Below, in pieces: positions 32,376 to 41,984 of a DNA stretch of 64,000 bases; position 1 is the first letter of the stretch; each line of letters begins with the position of its first letter. Below the pieces are notes generated by a model that was given only the letters and a program-made list of their open reading frames with translations, was not told the origin of the DNA and did not search any database. The stretch is from an uncultured Chloroflexota bacterium. Its GTDB lineage: Bacteria; Chloroflexota; Anaerolineae; Aggregatilineales; Phototrophicaceae. The stretch is taken from assembly GCA_937974245.1 (NCBI GenBank), contig CALJKV010000087.1:186001-250000 (forward strand), read 5' to 3'. A program made the position numbers and the translations under genes.

Positions 32376-34835
32376 ATGAGGCGGTTCGGACGCATCAGCT
32401 TTATTTTCCTGGCGATTTACCTGGTATTTATCGGTGGCAGCGCCTATTACGCCCTGCTTTTCCCAGTGCGTGTGCTCCATCATGTCCTCTTGACAATCAT
32501 TCTGGCGTTCTGGTTGGTCGGGAGGCTGCGGCGCGGGTGGTCACTGCCGGTTACTGCGCTTAATCTGCCGCTGCTGGCGGCATGTGTCGTGTGGATTGTA
32601 AGCGCACTCGCTAGCGACGACCGGCGTATGGCATTGGAAAACCTTTGGTTTCAACTGCTGCATGTCTTAATTTTCTTCATTCTGGTGGATATGATCCAGC
32701 GCGGGAGGCAGCGCCTGCTACTGGAAACCCAGTTCATGCTGGGCGCGGCAGTCGTTTTTCTAAGCGGGTTAGAGCTGGCCTCCTGGTATCTTGGGCTGGG
32801 TATCCTCCCCGGCGCACAGATTGGTTGGGCGAGTGTGGCCGGAGCACCGCTGGTTCTGCCGCGTCTGTCTCTGGCGATGAACATCAGCACGCTGCTGGCG
32901 GGATACCTCGTTCCTCTGGTTATTCTGACCGGGGGCTGGGCGCTCACCATGCGCCGCCGGGACTATCGGGTAGTGCTGGGGGTATTGGCCGGGCTGCTCT
33001 TGATTATTTTACTGTTGACAGGTTCGCGGGGCGGCATTATCGGCATTCTCGCCGGGGCGGGCGCGTTTATCGTTTTGCGGCTGTCTCAGTCCGGCAGACT
33101 GACAGGGCGTTTATCCGGGCGCGTGATTATCGGTGGGGCAATGTTCGCCGGGGTTGTGTTGGTGGCGCTATTTCTCATCTGGTCAGTGAGCGACTCCGGC
33201 ACACGGGATGTTGGGGACGCCGGGCGTCTGGATATGTGGACAAGTGCGGTCGAAATGACCCGCGACCATCCATTAACTGGTGTGGGAGCAACCCTGTTCG
33301 GGCGGGCCTTCCGCAATTACCGCGACCCGGCGCTGGTGCAGGATAAGCTGGTTTCCGCCCACAATGCTTATCTCAATACAGCTGCCGAAACTGGCCTGCC
33401 GGGAATCCTGGTCAGCCTGTGGCTAGGAAGCGCGTTTGTCATGGCGTGGTGGCGCAACCGGCAGTCCGCCAGGGGAGGCTACCAACTTCGCCTGGATGCG
33501 ACCTTTGCCGGGCTGGTGGGTATGGGGATTCACAGCCTGGTGGATGTGTTCACCATCACGCCGATTGTGCTGCTCATGCTCCTGTTATCCACTTACAGCA
33601 TCACACGACCTGGCAGCAGGCTGGATCACCCGCCGCAAACCCCGCGCTGGGCAGTGGCGCTCGCACTGCTGGGCATCGTCGCCTACGGTGTGTGGTTCAT
33701 CCAACTGGACCGTGCTCAGAATGCCTACCAGCAAAGCCTGGAGGATGCGGAAAATGCCCTGGCACACGCGATTGAGGCTGCCCAGCTTGACCCCACTCTC
33801 AACCTCTACACGCTCCAGGTCGCCTACCTCATAGGGGAGGATATCCTTGTTACCCCGGATATGGATATAGAAACCGCTATCAGCGCGTACCAAACCGCAT
33901 TGGAGCGCGAACCAACCTGGGATACGGGCTGGATTAATCTGGCAACACTGACGCTGGGTGCGCGACAGTGGGACTTTAACAGTGCCCTGGAATATCTGGA
34001 CACCGCTCGTCAGATCAATGCTTTCAATACGGCCAACTTACACTGGGCGCAGCTGGCAGAATCCTTGCAAGCCGCCCCGGATGACGAAATCATCTCAGCC
34101 TACCAGAGCGCCATGTTACGGGGAGCCAGTCTGTCTCTGCCTCTGGCCGACTTCTGGCGGGCGACTCCGCTGCGTCGGGCTGCGTTGGAAGCCTATCTCG
34201 CGGATGACCTCTCGCTTGATCTGCAATATCGCATCCTGAGCACATATGATACCGAACGCGCCGCTGCGTTAGTCCCTGACACCCCTCAGACAGCGGCAGA
34301 ATGGTGGGTTGCCGGGGAGTACGCCCTGACAGTGCAGAATGACCCGGATACTGCCATCCAGTGCTTTTCCCAGGCTGTTGCGCTGCGTCCCAGCTATGGG
34401 GATTACTATGTCTCCCGCGCCAGGGCGGAACTACACTCTAACCCGGATGCCGCCCGCCATGATCTGGACATCGCGGCATTACTCACGACTATTGACGAGT
34501 ACCCGAATGCGGTGCGGGCGGAACTGGCGACCACACCTGAAGCAGCCCTGGCGTATCGAGTGAACGCCCTCCCGCCGCGCCAGGTGCGCCAGGAATTTGC
34601 CGCCGCGCTGTATGGGCGAATTGCGCAATTCGACGTGTTTCCCGTAATGCGCTCAACTGGCCCAGGTCGCGCTGCTATGCAGCCCTGGTACACGGTTGCG
34701 GAAGAACGACTGCTGAATGGGCAGATTGATGGGGCAATCACCGCTTACCGTGCGATCCTGGATTATGCGCCAGACGAACAGGAAGCCCGTGACAGGCTAT
34801 CTGAGCTACTGGCGACTCCAGCAGAAGCACAGTAG
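32376..34835 (+). CDS. O-antigen ligase/polymerase-like membrane protein with TPR region
   Basis: An 819-residue protein. The first 440 residues hold about 11-12 membrane helices with the Wzy/WaaL pattern: LLLTGSRGGIIGILAG, a large outside loop containing DMWTSAVEMTRDHPLTGVGATLFG and SAHNAYLNTAAETGLPG, and a final helix cluster. The remaining 380 residues are TPR-like helical repeats (TAISAYQTALEREPTWDTGWINLA, TAIQCFSQAVALRPSYGDYY, GAITAYRAILDYAPDEQEARDRL). Such fusions occur in exopolysaccharide polymerases and in glycosyl transfer to proteins or wall polymers. The glycan is unknown. ATG 32376 follows AAAGGA. Confidence 0.85.
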   Translation: MRRFGRISFIFLAIYLVFIGGSAYYALLFPVRVLHHVLLTIILAFWLVGRLRRGWSLPVTALNLPLLAACVVWIVSALASDDRRMALENLWFQLLHVLIFFILVDMIQRGRQRLLLETQFMLGAAVVFLSGLELASWYLGLGILPGAQIGWASVAGAPLVLPRLSLAMNISTLLAGYLVPLVILTGGWALTMRRRDYRVVLGVLAGLLLIILLLTGSRGGIIGILAGAGAFIVLRLSQSGRLTGRLSGRVIIGGAMFAGVVLVALFLIWSVSDSGTRDVGDAGRLDMWTSAVEMTRDHPLTGVGATLFGRAFRNYRDPALVQDKLVSAHNAYLNTAAETGLPGILVSLWLGSAFVMAWWRNRQSARGGYQLRLDATFAGLVGMGIHSLVDVFTITPIVLLMLLLSTYSITRPGSRLDHPPQTPRWAVALALLGIVAYGVWFIQLDRAQNAYQQSLEDAENALAHAIEAAQLDPTLNLYTLQVAYLIGEDILVTPDMDIETAISAYQTALEREPTWDTGWINLATLTLGARQWDFNSALEYLDTARQINAFNTANLHWAQLAESLQAAPDDEIISAYQSAMLRGASLSLPLADFWRATPLRRAALEAYLADDLSLDLQYRILSTYDTERAAALVPDTPQTAAEWWVAGEYALTVQNDPDTAIQCFSQAVALRPSYGDYYVSRARAELHSNPDAARHDLDIAALLTTIDEYPNAVRAELATTPEAALAYRVNALPPRQVRQEFAAALYGRIAQFDVFPVMRSTGPGRAAMQPWYTVAEERLLNGQIDGAITAYRAILDYAPDEQEARDRLSELLATPAEAQ

Positions 34836-34934
34836 CAAGGGTACCTTTGAAGTTGCTGGCAAAATACCCGTCTGTCGCGCCTGTAAAATTGGAGAAAACA
34901 GGATACGTTACTGAAGACACTTCTTTTCAAACGG

Positions 34935-34967
34935 AAGCACCTCGATAGAAATCGGTGCTTGCTCTAT
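34935..34967 (+). terminator. Terminator after the O-antigen-ligase-like gene
   Basis: AAGCACC (34935-34941) pairs with GGTGCTT (34954-34960), followed by a T-rich tail with TTTT. The tail overlaps the -35 of the tRNA promoter, so termination and tRNA initiation are packed together. Confidence 0.6.
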
Positions 34968-34987
34968 CTTTTGAATTCTGCTACTAT
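34959..34987 (+). promoter_or_regulatory. Promoter of tRNA-Arg
   Basis: TTGCTC (34959-34964), 17 bases, TACTAT (34982-34987). The transcript would begin near 34994, five bases before the tRNA 5' end. Confidence 0.55.
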
Positions 34988-34998
34988 ACAGGGTAGTT

Positions 34999-35070
34999 GT
35001 CCCCGTAGCTCAGTGGATAGAGTGCAGCCCTCCGGAGGCTGAAGCACAGGTTCGAGTCCTGTCGGGGACG
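34999..35070 (+). tRNA. tRNA-Arg (CCG)
   Basis: A complete cloverleaf can be drawn. The acceptor stem is GTCCCCG with CGGGGAC and discriminator G. The D arm is GCTC/GAGT. The anticodon stem is CAGCC/GGCTG with loop CTCCGGA, which places anticodon CCG at 34-36. The T arm is ACAGG-TTCGAGT-CCTGT. The 3' CCA is not encoded (the next bases are CTA), so it must be added after transcription. A promoter and a strong terminator flank it closely, so it is a single-gene unit. Confidence 0.96.
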
Positions 35071-35085
35071 CTAGTATAAGCCACG

Positions 35086-35114
35086 AACCAGCCTGAGTGC
35101 TGGTTTTTATTTTC
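35086..35114 (+). terminator. Terminator after tRNA-Arg
   Basis: AACCAGC (35086-35092) pairs with GCTGGTT (35099-35105) around a six-base loop, followed by a T-rich tail (TTATTTT). This is a classic Rho-independent terminator. Confidence 0.85.
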
Positions 35115-35260
35115 CTCTTGTACAACACTCAGGTTTTCACAGAACCTTTCGAAAATTGAAGAGATATTAAGGCACATAACCGCACAATATCAAATAAAAT
35201 AGAGGTATACCGCTTATGTGCTTGTGCATTTGCTAAGGCGCCTACCCCAAAGACAATGAA

Positions 35261-38164
35261 ATGTTCCTGAAATCTCAATCCTCTCCTTTGAAACAACTCG
35301 AACGGCTGACCTGTACGTATACCCAACTTAAAGCAGGAGAAGCACGCCAAAAAGCACGAATAATGACTGCGCTCGCCCTGGCATTGTTGGTCGTCACGAT
35401 CGTTGTGTCACCTATCTGGATTATTTCTGCGCCCGACTTTGTGTTCGCCCCACATATATCGCTGGGATTGCTGGCGGCACTCAGCTTGATCTACGGGTTA
35501 AGTCGTTCGCGCCTTTACTGCGCCGCGCCGGCATCCTTAATGCTGCTCCTGCTCCTGCTCATAGCAATCGTGATCCTAACGGCACCTGGGCCGCTGGAAA
35601 ACCGGATGCTGGTACTACCATTTCTGATTCTGCCGGTCATGATTTCCAGCATGTTCATGCAGTATCGTTTTACTCTGGCGGTAATAACCATTGGCCTGGG
35701 TAGCATTAGCTCCTTCTTCTTTGCGCCGGAAGTCCCGTTTAAATTTACCTTCACCTATCTAGTGTTTTTCTTGGCGATTACTGCGTTGGGCGGGGTAGGC
35801 GCGATCATGAGTCGGCGTTATCAACAACAATCGGCTGAAAGCGAGGAACGCTATCAATCCGTGATTGCTGCCCTTTCAGAAGGCATTATTATGCAAATGA
35901 AGGATGGCACCATACAGACCTGTAATGTGGCGGCGGAGCGCATCCTGGGGCTGACGGCAGAACAGATGAGAGGGCGCACCTCAATTGACTCCGGTTGGTA
36001 TGCGATTCATGAAGATGGTTCGCCCTTCCCCGGAGACACCCACCCGGCGATGGTGACACTCCGTACTGGGCAGCCTTTATCCGGCGTGATTATGGGGGTA
36101 AACCAACCCAACCGCGAACTCCAATGGATTTCGGTCAATTCACAGCCCTTAATACATCCGGGCACAACCCAGCCATATGCTGTCGTCACTTCATTTACCG
36201 ACATCACTGGGCGCAAACAGCATGATCGGGCACTGGCCGAAGCCCAGCACCGCTACCGTGCCCTTTTCAGGCAGGCTCATGACGCCGTGTTTATCCTGAA
36301 CCTGGAGGGCAAACACCTGGAGGCAAACTGGCGAGCAGCAAATTTGCTCGGCTACACTGTTGAAGAAATCCAGAATCTGACTTTTAAAGACTTGTCGGCT
36401 GAATATAAAGACAGTCAAGATATTCTTGGGCGTCTGCTTGACGGTGAGCATATCCCCGTTTATGAGCGCGTTTTTCGTAAGAAAGAGGGCACACTCATTT
36501 CAGTAGAAATCAGCGTTGAACTGGTACGAGACCTGGATGGCAATCCTTTACATATTCAGAGTGTCGTGCGCGACATTACCGAGCGCAAACAGGCTGAAAT
36601 GCTTAAGCAGGCCTTCCTGGAAGACATGCAGGCACTACAACGGATTCATCTGGAACTCAGCGAGATTGAAGACCTTCAAACACTTTACCAAAAGATGATT
36701 GAGATGACTCAGCAGCGACTGGGAATTGATCGTGTCGGATTATTCATGTTGGATCGTGCAGTCACTCGTATAGAAGGCACCTACGGTATAGACACCGACG
36801 GCGCGATCCGTGATGAGCATTACTACCAGGAGGCTGTTACGCCAGATCATTGGACACTAGATCTTCTGACCAAACCTCAACGCGTGAATTTTTGGGACAA
36901 TGCGGATATTTTTGACAATGGGGTTGTAGTAGGGACAGGTTGGAGAATTGCTACCGCGCTCTGGAACGGTCAGGAGGTGCTTGGGTACCTGGTAATAGAT
37001 AATTTTGTGACCCATCGTCCAGTCCGCGCCTACGAAACGGAATTAATCTCTCTGTTAGGCAGTACGTTTGGCCATCTGATCGGGCGGAAACAGACCGAGG
37101 AAGCCCTGCGCCAGAGCGAAAAACGTCTGCGTTCTCTGGTTGACGCTATCCCAGACATGGTTTTCCGCCTGCGCCGAGATGGCACGTATCTCGATTTTCA
37201 TGCGCTGAGTACAGACGATCTGATCGCCCCTCCCGGCCAGATGATAGGGCGAACAATCACGGATGTCCTGCCGCCCGAACCCGCTGAAATCCACGCACAC
37301 TTTATCAACCAGGCACTTCGAACTGGTGAAGAGCAAACCTATGAATATACCCTGCCCATCGGCGGACAATCTGTTGATTTTGAAGCCCGCATGGTGGCAA
37401 CCGGGCAAGATGAAGTTGTGGCAATTGTCCGCAATATCACTGAACGCAAGGAGGCAAGCAGGCGTGAGTTTGAGCTTGCACTTGAAAGAGAGCGGGTCAG
37501 CCTGCTACGGCAGTTCATCGAGAAGGCATCGCATGAGTTCCGCCCGCCGCTTTCGGTCATTACGTCTGCCGCATTTCTGATGTCTCGGGTAGATGACCCG
37601 GAGAATCGTCAGCATAAAGCCGATTCTATTCACGATCAAGTGATACGCATAACCCGTCTGGTGGACATGCTGCTGCTCATGGTGCGGCTCGAAAGCAGCA
37701 CTGCGACCACGTTTTCATCTGTAGATATCGGGATGATTATTGATGCCATCTGCCAGAACATGATCGAACGACGCGGAGGAAGTCCGACACTCGTCCGTAA
37801 AAGCACCCAGAAACTACCGCTAATCAAGGGCAGCTTCGAGGATTTGCTTGAAGCACTCACACAGATTCTCGACAATGCATATCGTTATACTCCGGCAGAT
37901 GGCACCATCACTGTCACAACCGGCGCGGAAGATGACCTTATCTGGTTAGAGATTCGTGATACGGGCGCGGGCATTGCTGAAGCCAACCTGCCCCATATTT
38001 TTGACACCTTCTGGCGGCTGGATGAAGCACATACCATACCGGGGTTCGGACTGGGACTGCCCATCGCACAAAAAGTCATACAGCTGCATGGCGGCACAAT
38101 AGGTGTTAAGAGCAATACCGCCGAAGGAACATGTTTCAGGATCGTTTTGCCAGCGGCAACCTAA
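35261..38164 (+). CDS. Multi-domain PAS/GAF sensor histidine kinase
   Basis: A 967-residue kinase. About six membrane helices (about 33-185) resemble a MASE-type sensor. PAS domains lie at about 195-315 and 330-445, a GAF domain at about 460-610 (ERKQAEMLKQAFLEDMQ before it), and a third PAS at about 620-735. The kinase core has phosphoacceptor H758 in ASHEFRPPLSVI, where the usual HEFRTPL reads HEFRPPL, then an ATPase domain with LDNAYRYTP, DTGAGI and GFGLGLPI. No response regulator is adjacent, so it is an orphan here. The start has no clear ribosome site. Confidence 0.92.
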   Translation: MFLKSQSSPLKQLERLTCTYTQLKAGEARQKARIMTALALALLVVTIVVSPIWIISAPDFVFAPHISLGLLAALSLIYGLSRSRLYCAAPASLMLLLLLLIAIVILTAPGPLENRMLVLPFLILPVMISSMFMQYRFTLAVITIGLGSISSFFFAPEVPFKFTFTYLVFFLAITALGGVGAIMSRRYQQQSAESEERYQSVIAALSEGIIMQMKDGTIQTCNVAAERILGLTAEQMRGRTSIDSGWYAIHEDGSPFPGDTHPAMVTLRTGQPLSGVIMGVNQPNRELQWISVNSQPLIHPGTTQPYAVVTSFTDITGRKQHDRALAEAQHRYRALFRQAHDAVFILNLEGKHLEANWRAANLLGYTVEEIQNLTFKDLSAEYKDSQDILGRLLDGEHIPVYERVFRKKEGTLISVEISVELVRDLDGNPLHIQSVVRDITERKQAEMLKQAFLEDMQALQRIHLELSEIEDLQTLYQKMIEMTQQRLGIDRVGLFMLDRAVTRIEGTYGIDTDGAIRDEHYYQEAVTPDHWTLDLLTKPQRVNFWDNADIFDNGVVVGTGWRIATALWNGQEVLGYLVIDNFVTHRPVRAYETELISLLGSTFGHLIGRKQTEEALRQSEKRLRSLVDAIPDMVFRLRRDGTYLDFHALSTDDLIAPPGQMIGRTITDVLPPEPAEIHAHFINQALRTGEEQTYEYTLPIGGQSVDFEARMVATGQDEVVAIVRNITERKEASRREFELALERERVSLLRQFIEKASHEFRPPLSVITSAAFLMSRVDDPENRQHKADSIHDQVIRITRLVDMLLLMVRLESSTATTFSSVDIGMIIDAICQNMIERRGGSPTLVRKSTQKLPLIKGSFEDLLEALTQILDNAYRYTPADGTITVTTGAEDDLIWLEIRDTGAGIAEANLPHIFDTFWRLDEAHTIPGFGLGLPIAQKVIQLHGGTIGVKSNTAEGTCFRIVLPAAT

Positions 38165-39895
38165 CCAATAGCATCCTCATGCTCGTCAGATGATGGGTTC
38201 TGTTCGGCATTCACGGGGTTTTGCCCGGTCGTGGGCAGAACTTTCTCTGGCAAAAACAGTTCCCGCTCCAGCACGTTTAAACGCTGCAATCGATTTAGTG
38301 CCTGTTTCATCACCTGGTCTACCAAGCTGGTATACTGCCCGGTTTGAGCCGAGTCAAAACTATCGGCCTCCAGCAAATTGTGAGTATACGACTGATCAAT
38401 CTGCTGAATCTAGCGCAGAAACGCATGAAAAATGGTATTCAACTTCATGCGGTTGGTGACGTTCTGGTGGACCAGCTTGCGTGATCGTGAGAGCATCGTC
38501 ATGTAGATCATGGTCGCCGCCCCGCCCGCCCCCGCCGCGAATATCTTAAAGAAATCCTAACGGATTCGTCGCTGGTCAAAACCAGGTGAATCGCGATCAC
38601 GATCAAAACAGCCCGACAAGAAACTGCAAACCGTCCATCACTACCATGACATAGAAACCAATCCTGGCCTCTGTGATCGTCTCTTTAAACAGACTGCCCA
38701 CTCTCGCTTCGAGGTGTTTCATCAGTTGGGTATATTCCTCCGAAGCAACACGTCTGGCCCGCAGCTTGTGAAAGGCTTCCAGGCCGCCGATCTCGCTCAG
38801 GAGCTGCCGTCCGAGTTTCTGTTCTTTGAGACTGGATGCCGTCATCAACCGGTCAATCTGCTGGACGACACGGGTACGGTTCAATCAGCGCATCGCCCGC
38901 GCCAATGACTCGATGTCTGGATTCGCGTCTTTAAGCGCCCGGCGGAAGATTTGCTCGGTAGCGTTTTCCGTCCCCATGATACATTCGAGCGATCGGGCAG
39001 CAGTGCGCATAATAGATGGGTTTTCGTCGGTGAGTTCACTCAAAAGCGTGGAGACAGCGTTTTCAGCCTTCCGGTAGCCGAGGGCGGCCAACGCTTCATG
39101 GCGCATTGAATTATGTCTGGGAAAGCGGTTAAATCGGCGGACGAAACGGTCAAGCGCAAGGGCGGCATCACCAGCATTCCTGTCCATCGCTTGCATACAG
39201 CCGAGGGACACAATCGCATCGTAAGTCTCGTTGCGACGCCCCCATTTGCAATAATAGTGCAGATGCTGTCACAAATGCTGCTCTCGCTACCGTGTATCGG
39301 AATGATACGCAAGGCACGCAGGGCAGCCCACTGTAAATTTGAATCCTCCAGCGCCTCGACGACCGATGAAACATATCCATGGGCCTTGTCGTTCTCGTTG
39401 GCGACAATCAACCGGGCGAGTTGGTCAACCAAAGGGTCTTCCTGAGGATTCTTAGTGGCAGCCTCAGCCGAGTTCGCACAGTCTTTTTGATTTCGCCAAA
39501 AGCAGGCCTTCCAGCAGCCAATAGCGTGACCAGTAATCTTCCTCCGGGCTGACTTTGGGGTCAACCAGGTAGCTTTTTAATAAGGCGATTATTTCGGGTT
39601 CATCATCTGAAATCCGTGCCAATGCATTCCACAACCAGGGACGGATAGATGAAATATCGCCTTTCTCCCTGGAATCTATAAAAGGCTCTGGTCTGTAGCG
39701 CTGATTGATAGCATTTACCAGGAGTTCGCGCATTCGCACTTGCACTTCGCCCTGTAGTTCGGAGAGCTGCATCTGTGCGCTAATTCGTTCTTCACGTCGA
39801 CCATGCACAAACGCATTTAGATTATTCTCAGGTATACCCATAAAATCCCCCGTATTGAGCCGCTGCACTTTCTCTAAGGCTACTATAGTTTTCAT
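38161..39895 (-). pseudogene. Decayed gene for a HEAT-repeat protein with C-terminal membrane helices
   Basis: Read on the minus strand from ATG 39895, successive open pieces in different frames join into one protein of about 570 residues. The N-terminal part (starting MKTIVALEKVQRLNTGD) and HEAT-like repeats (LQWAALRALRIIPIHGSE, HEALAALGYRKAENAV, SIMRTAARSLECIMG) are followed by a helical segment (RVVQQIDRLMTASSL), two membrane helices (ARIGFYVMVVMDGLQFLVG, AAGAGGAATMIYMTM) and a polar tail. The chain is broken by frameshifts near 39470-39490 (A run), 39225-39235 (G run), 38605-38612 (T run) and 38545-38560, and by in-frame stops TGA at 38885-38887 and TAG at 38410-38412. The stop overlaps the end of the kinase gene by four bases. 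Confidence 0.8.
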
Positions 39896-39998
39896 ATATT
39901 GGCACACTGACCTTGATGAGACAAAACGTGAGAACTATGTCACAATGGGGTTGCGACAATAATCGAATGCTGTTGATTCAGCCACAGGAACAGGAACC

Positions 39999-40706
39999 AT
40001 GCCCTCATTTGCCTATACAGCGCCGATCACCTCAGCCTTTCCATCCATTGTAGGCGGGGTACTGATCGGAACTACCGAAAAGATCACCCCATCAGCCAGG
40101 CTTGATGCACTCTATTTTCAAGAGCAGCAGCAAGTCAAACAACGGATTGGCGATACCCCACTGAGTGAACTCGCCTCCGTGAGTGCCTGGCGCAGCGCCT
40201 TCCGAACCTTCAATGTTGAGCCAACGAAATACCGCGCCGCTTCTGAAGCGTTGCTGCGCCGGTTAACCAAGAAGGGCGATATTCCACCGTTGAATGTATT
40301 GGTAGACATCGGCAATCTGGTCAGCATCCGCTATGGGCTGCCTGTCGCATTATTCGATGTGCGCAATCTGGTAGGTGGCGGCTTGTCGGTGCAGTTTGCG
40401 AGTGGGCAAGAAAAGTTCTGGCCGCTGGCCGCGGATATATGTGAGAACCCTGATCCAGGTGAAGTGATCTTTGCCGACTCCGCTCGGAATGTCTACGCCC
40501 GGCGCTGGTGCTGGCGGCAGTCCCGAGATAGTGCGGCAAGTGAAGATACCACACAGGTGATCGTCACCATTGAAGCTCATCATGAGGGCGCAGAAACAAT
40601 GATTGCGACAGCCATCAACGATTTAGAGGAGCTTCTCACAGAATATGCCGCATTTCGTGGCGGTAAAGGTATTGTATCCGCCAGACAACCGGACTTTTCG
40701 TGTTAG
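39999..40706 (+). CDS. B3/B4 tRNA-binding-domain protein
   Basis: A 235-residue stand-alone protein of the B3/B4 family (COG3382-like), the domain that forms the editing site in the phenylalanyl-tRNA synthetase beta subunit. Recognisable parts are WRSAFRTFNVEPTKYRAASEALLRRL (residues about 64-90), PPLNVLVDIGNLVSIRYGLPVALFDV and the later GEVIFADSARNVYARRWCWRQS. Free B3/B4 proteins are thought to bind or deacylate mischarged tRNA or related ligands; the exact role is unknown. AGGAACAGGAACC precedes the ATG. A promoter-like TTGATG-17-TATGTC lies at 39913-39941. Confidence 0.85.
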   Translation: MPSFAYTAPITSAFPSIVGGVLIGTTEKITPSARLDALYFQEQQQVKQRIGDTPLSELASVSAWRSAFRTFNVEPTKYRAASEALLRRLTKKGDIPPLNVLVDIGNLVSIRYGLPVALFDVRNLVGGGLSVQFASGQEKFWPLAADICENPDPGEVIFADSARNVYARRWCWRQSRDSAASEDTTQVIVTIEAHHEGAETMIATAINDLEELLTEYAAFRGGKGIVSARQPDFSC

Positions 40707-40799
40707 CGGTTCTATGCAGCGCACTGCATGGTTCGATTCTTCTGCCCTGAAACACTGTCCATCCGCTAGAGTGTCTTTTATTTGTCCCGCGCCTTGTGA

Positions 40800-40805
40800 T
40801 AAGAT
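40800..40805 (+). promoter_or_regulatory. Extended -10 placing +1 on the glycosidase start codon
   Basis: TAAGAT with an upstream TG (TGATAAGAT) ends six bases before ATG 40812, so +1 would be the A of the ATG. No ribosome site is present. This suggests a leaderless message. Confidence 0.5.
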
Positions 40806-40811
40806 CGTTTC

Positions 40812-41984
40812 ATGATGAACGGGTTGAACACACTCTGGAAGAAACTATTCCCCCACTGGCGCTGGTATCTGCGAGCCGGTCTAGCCTGGGTCATCCTGGT
40901 GGCGCTGACACCCGCCCCGCCCCGCGCTGTGCTCGAAGTACAGCAAGCAGTAGAAACGACGAAGCCCCAGGTTTGTGTCCACACCCGGCTGATTGACGAA
41001 GTATTTGAGTGGAAGATACAGCGTTCCCTGCAAATGGTTCGCGAGATGGGCGCGGATACCATTGTTGAGTTTTTCCCCTGGGCGTATGCCGAACCAGGAG
41101 ACGGGGTCTATAGCTGGGATTCGTTTGATCGCATTGTGCGTCATGCCCGCAACCAGGGCTTGCATATCATCGCCCGCGTGGGGCTGGTGCCGTCCTGGGC
41201 ACGAGACGACATCGTGGAACAAAGCACGACGCTCAACTACCTACCAAATGACTCATTTAGCGACTTCGCAGACTTTGTGGCTGTATTCGCCGCCCGCTAT
41301 GCCGGGGTGATTAACCACATCATCATCTGGAATGAGCCGAATCTGTCTTTTGAGTGGGGCTACCGACCGGTAGACCCGGAAGGCTACGTACGACTATTAC
41401 AGGCCGTCTACCCACCTGCTCATGCTGCCAACCCGAATGTCGTCATCCTGGCCGCCCCACTCGCGCCGACTCTGGAGCCACCCGGAAGCCCGCATGGATT
41501 GAACGACCTACTTTACCTGCAAGCGCTATACGAAGCCGGGGCAGCCGCATTCTTTGATGCGCTGGCCGTCCATACTTACGGTTTTACCGAACCGCCTGAA
41601 GCTGAGCCAGGTGACACTGTGCTCAACTTCCGGCGGGCGGAACTGCTGCACAGTGTCATGGTGGCGTACGGAGATGCCTGGAAACCGGTATATATCACCG
41701 AAAGCGGCTGGAATGACAACCCTCGCTGGACAATGGCCGTGCGCCCTTCAGAACGTGCCGCATATACCGTCAGCAGTTATCGTTGGGCTGAAGTACACTG
41801 GCCCTGGGCAGATAAACTCTGTACTTGGGTGCTGCGCTACCCAGCTAACACCGGCACCTACCCGGATAACTTCACACTAATCACACCCGATTTTGAGCCC
41901 AAGCCGGTCTATAACGCCCTCCAAGAGTATGCACGTGGATGGGAAAGGAGCGACGCACTGTGGCTACCAGCCCCTGGCGAGTGA
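40812..41984 (+). CDS. Membrane-anchored glycoside hydrolase, clan GH-A
   Basis: A 390-residue protein with an N-terminal signal anchor (about residues 18-35) and a TIM-barrel hydrolase domain. The acid/base Glu is E175 in IIIWNEPNLSF and the nucleophile is E297 in VYITESGWND; the eight-strand pattern (IVEFFPWAYAEPGDGVYSWDSFDRIV, HIIARVGLVPSWARDD) fits GH39/GH5-like retaining glycosidases. It should act outside the cell on a glycan that cannot be named. Its 3' end overlaps the start of the solute-binding gene by 25 bases. A possible leaderless promoter precedes it. Confidence 0.83.
   Translation: MMNGLNTLWKKLFPHWRWYLRAGLAWVILVALTPAPPRAVLEVQQAVETTKPQVCVHTRLIDEVFEWKIQRSLQMVREMGADTIVEFFPWAYAEPGDGVYSWDSFDRIVRHARNQGLHIIARVGLVPSWARDDIVEQSTTLNYLPNDSFSDFADFVAVFAARYAGVINHIIIWNEPNLSFEWGYRPVDPEGYVRLLQAVYPPAHAANPNVVILAAPLAPTLEPPGSPHGLNDLLYLQALYEAGAAAFFDALAVHTYGFTEPPEAEPGDTVLNFRRAELLHSVMVAYGDAWKPVYITESGWNDNPRWTMAVRPSERAAYTVSSYRWAEVHWPWADKLCTWVLRYPANTGTYPDNFTLITPDFEPKPVYNALQEYARGWERSDALWLPAPGE

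Noticed and set aside
38161..39907. Reading the pieces of the HEAT region as four or five separate small genes
   Set aside because: The pieces lack ribosome sites and join end to end into one continuous repeat and membrane-helix pattern.
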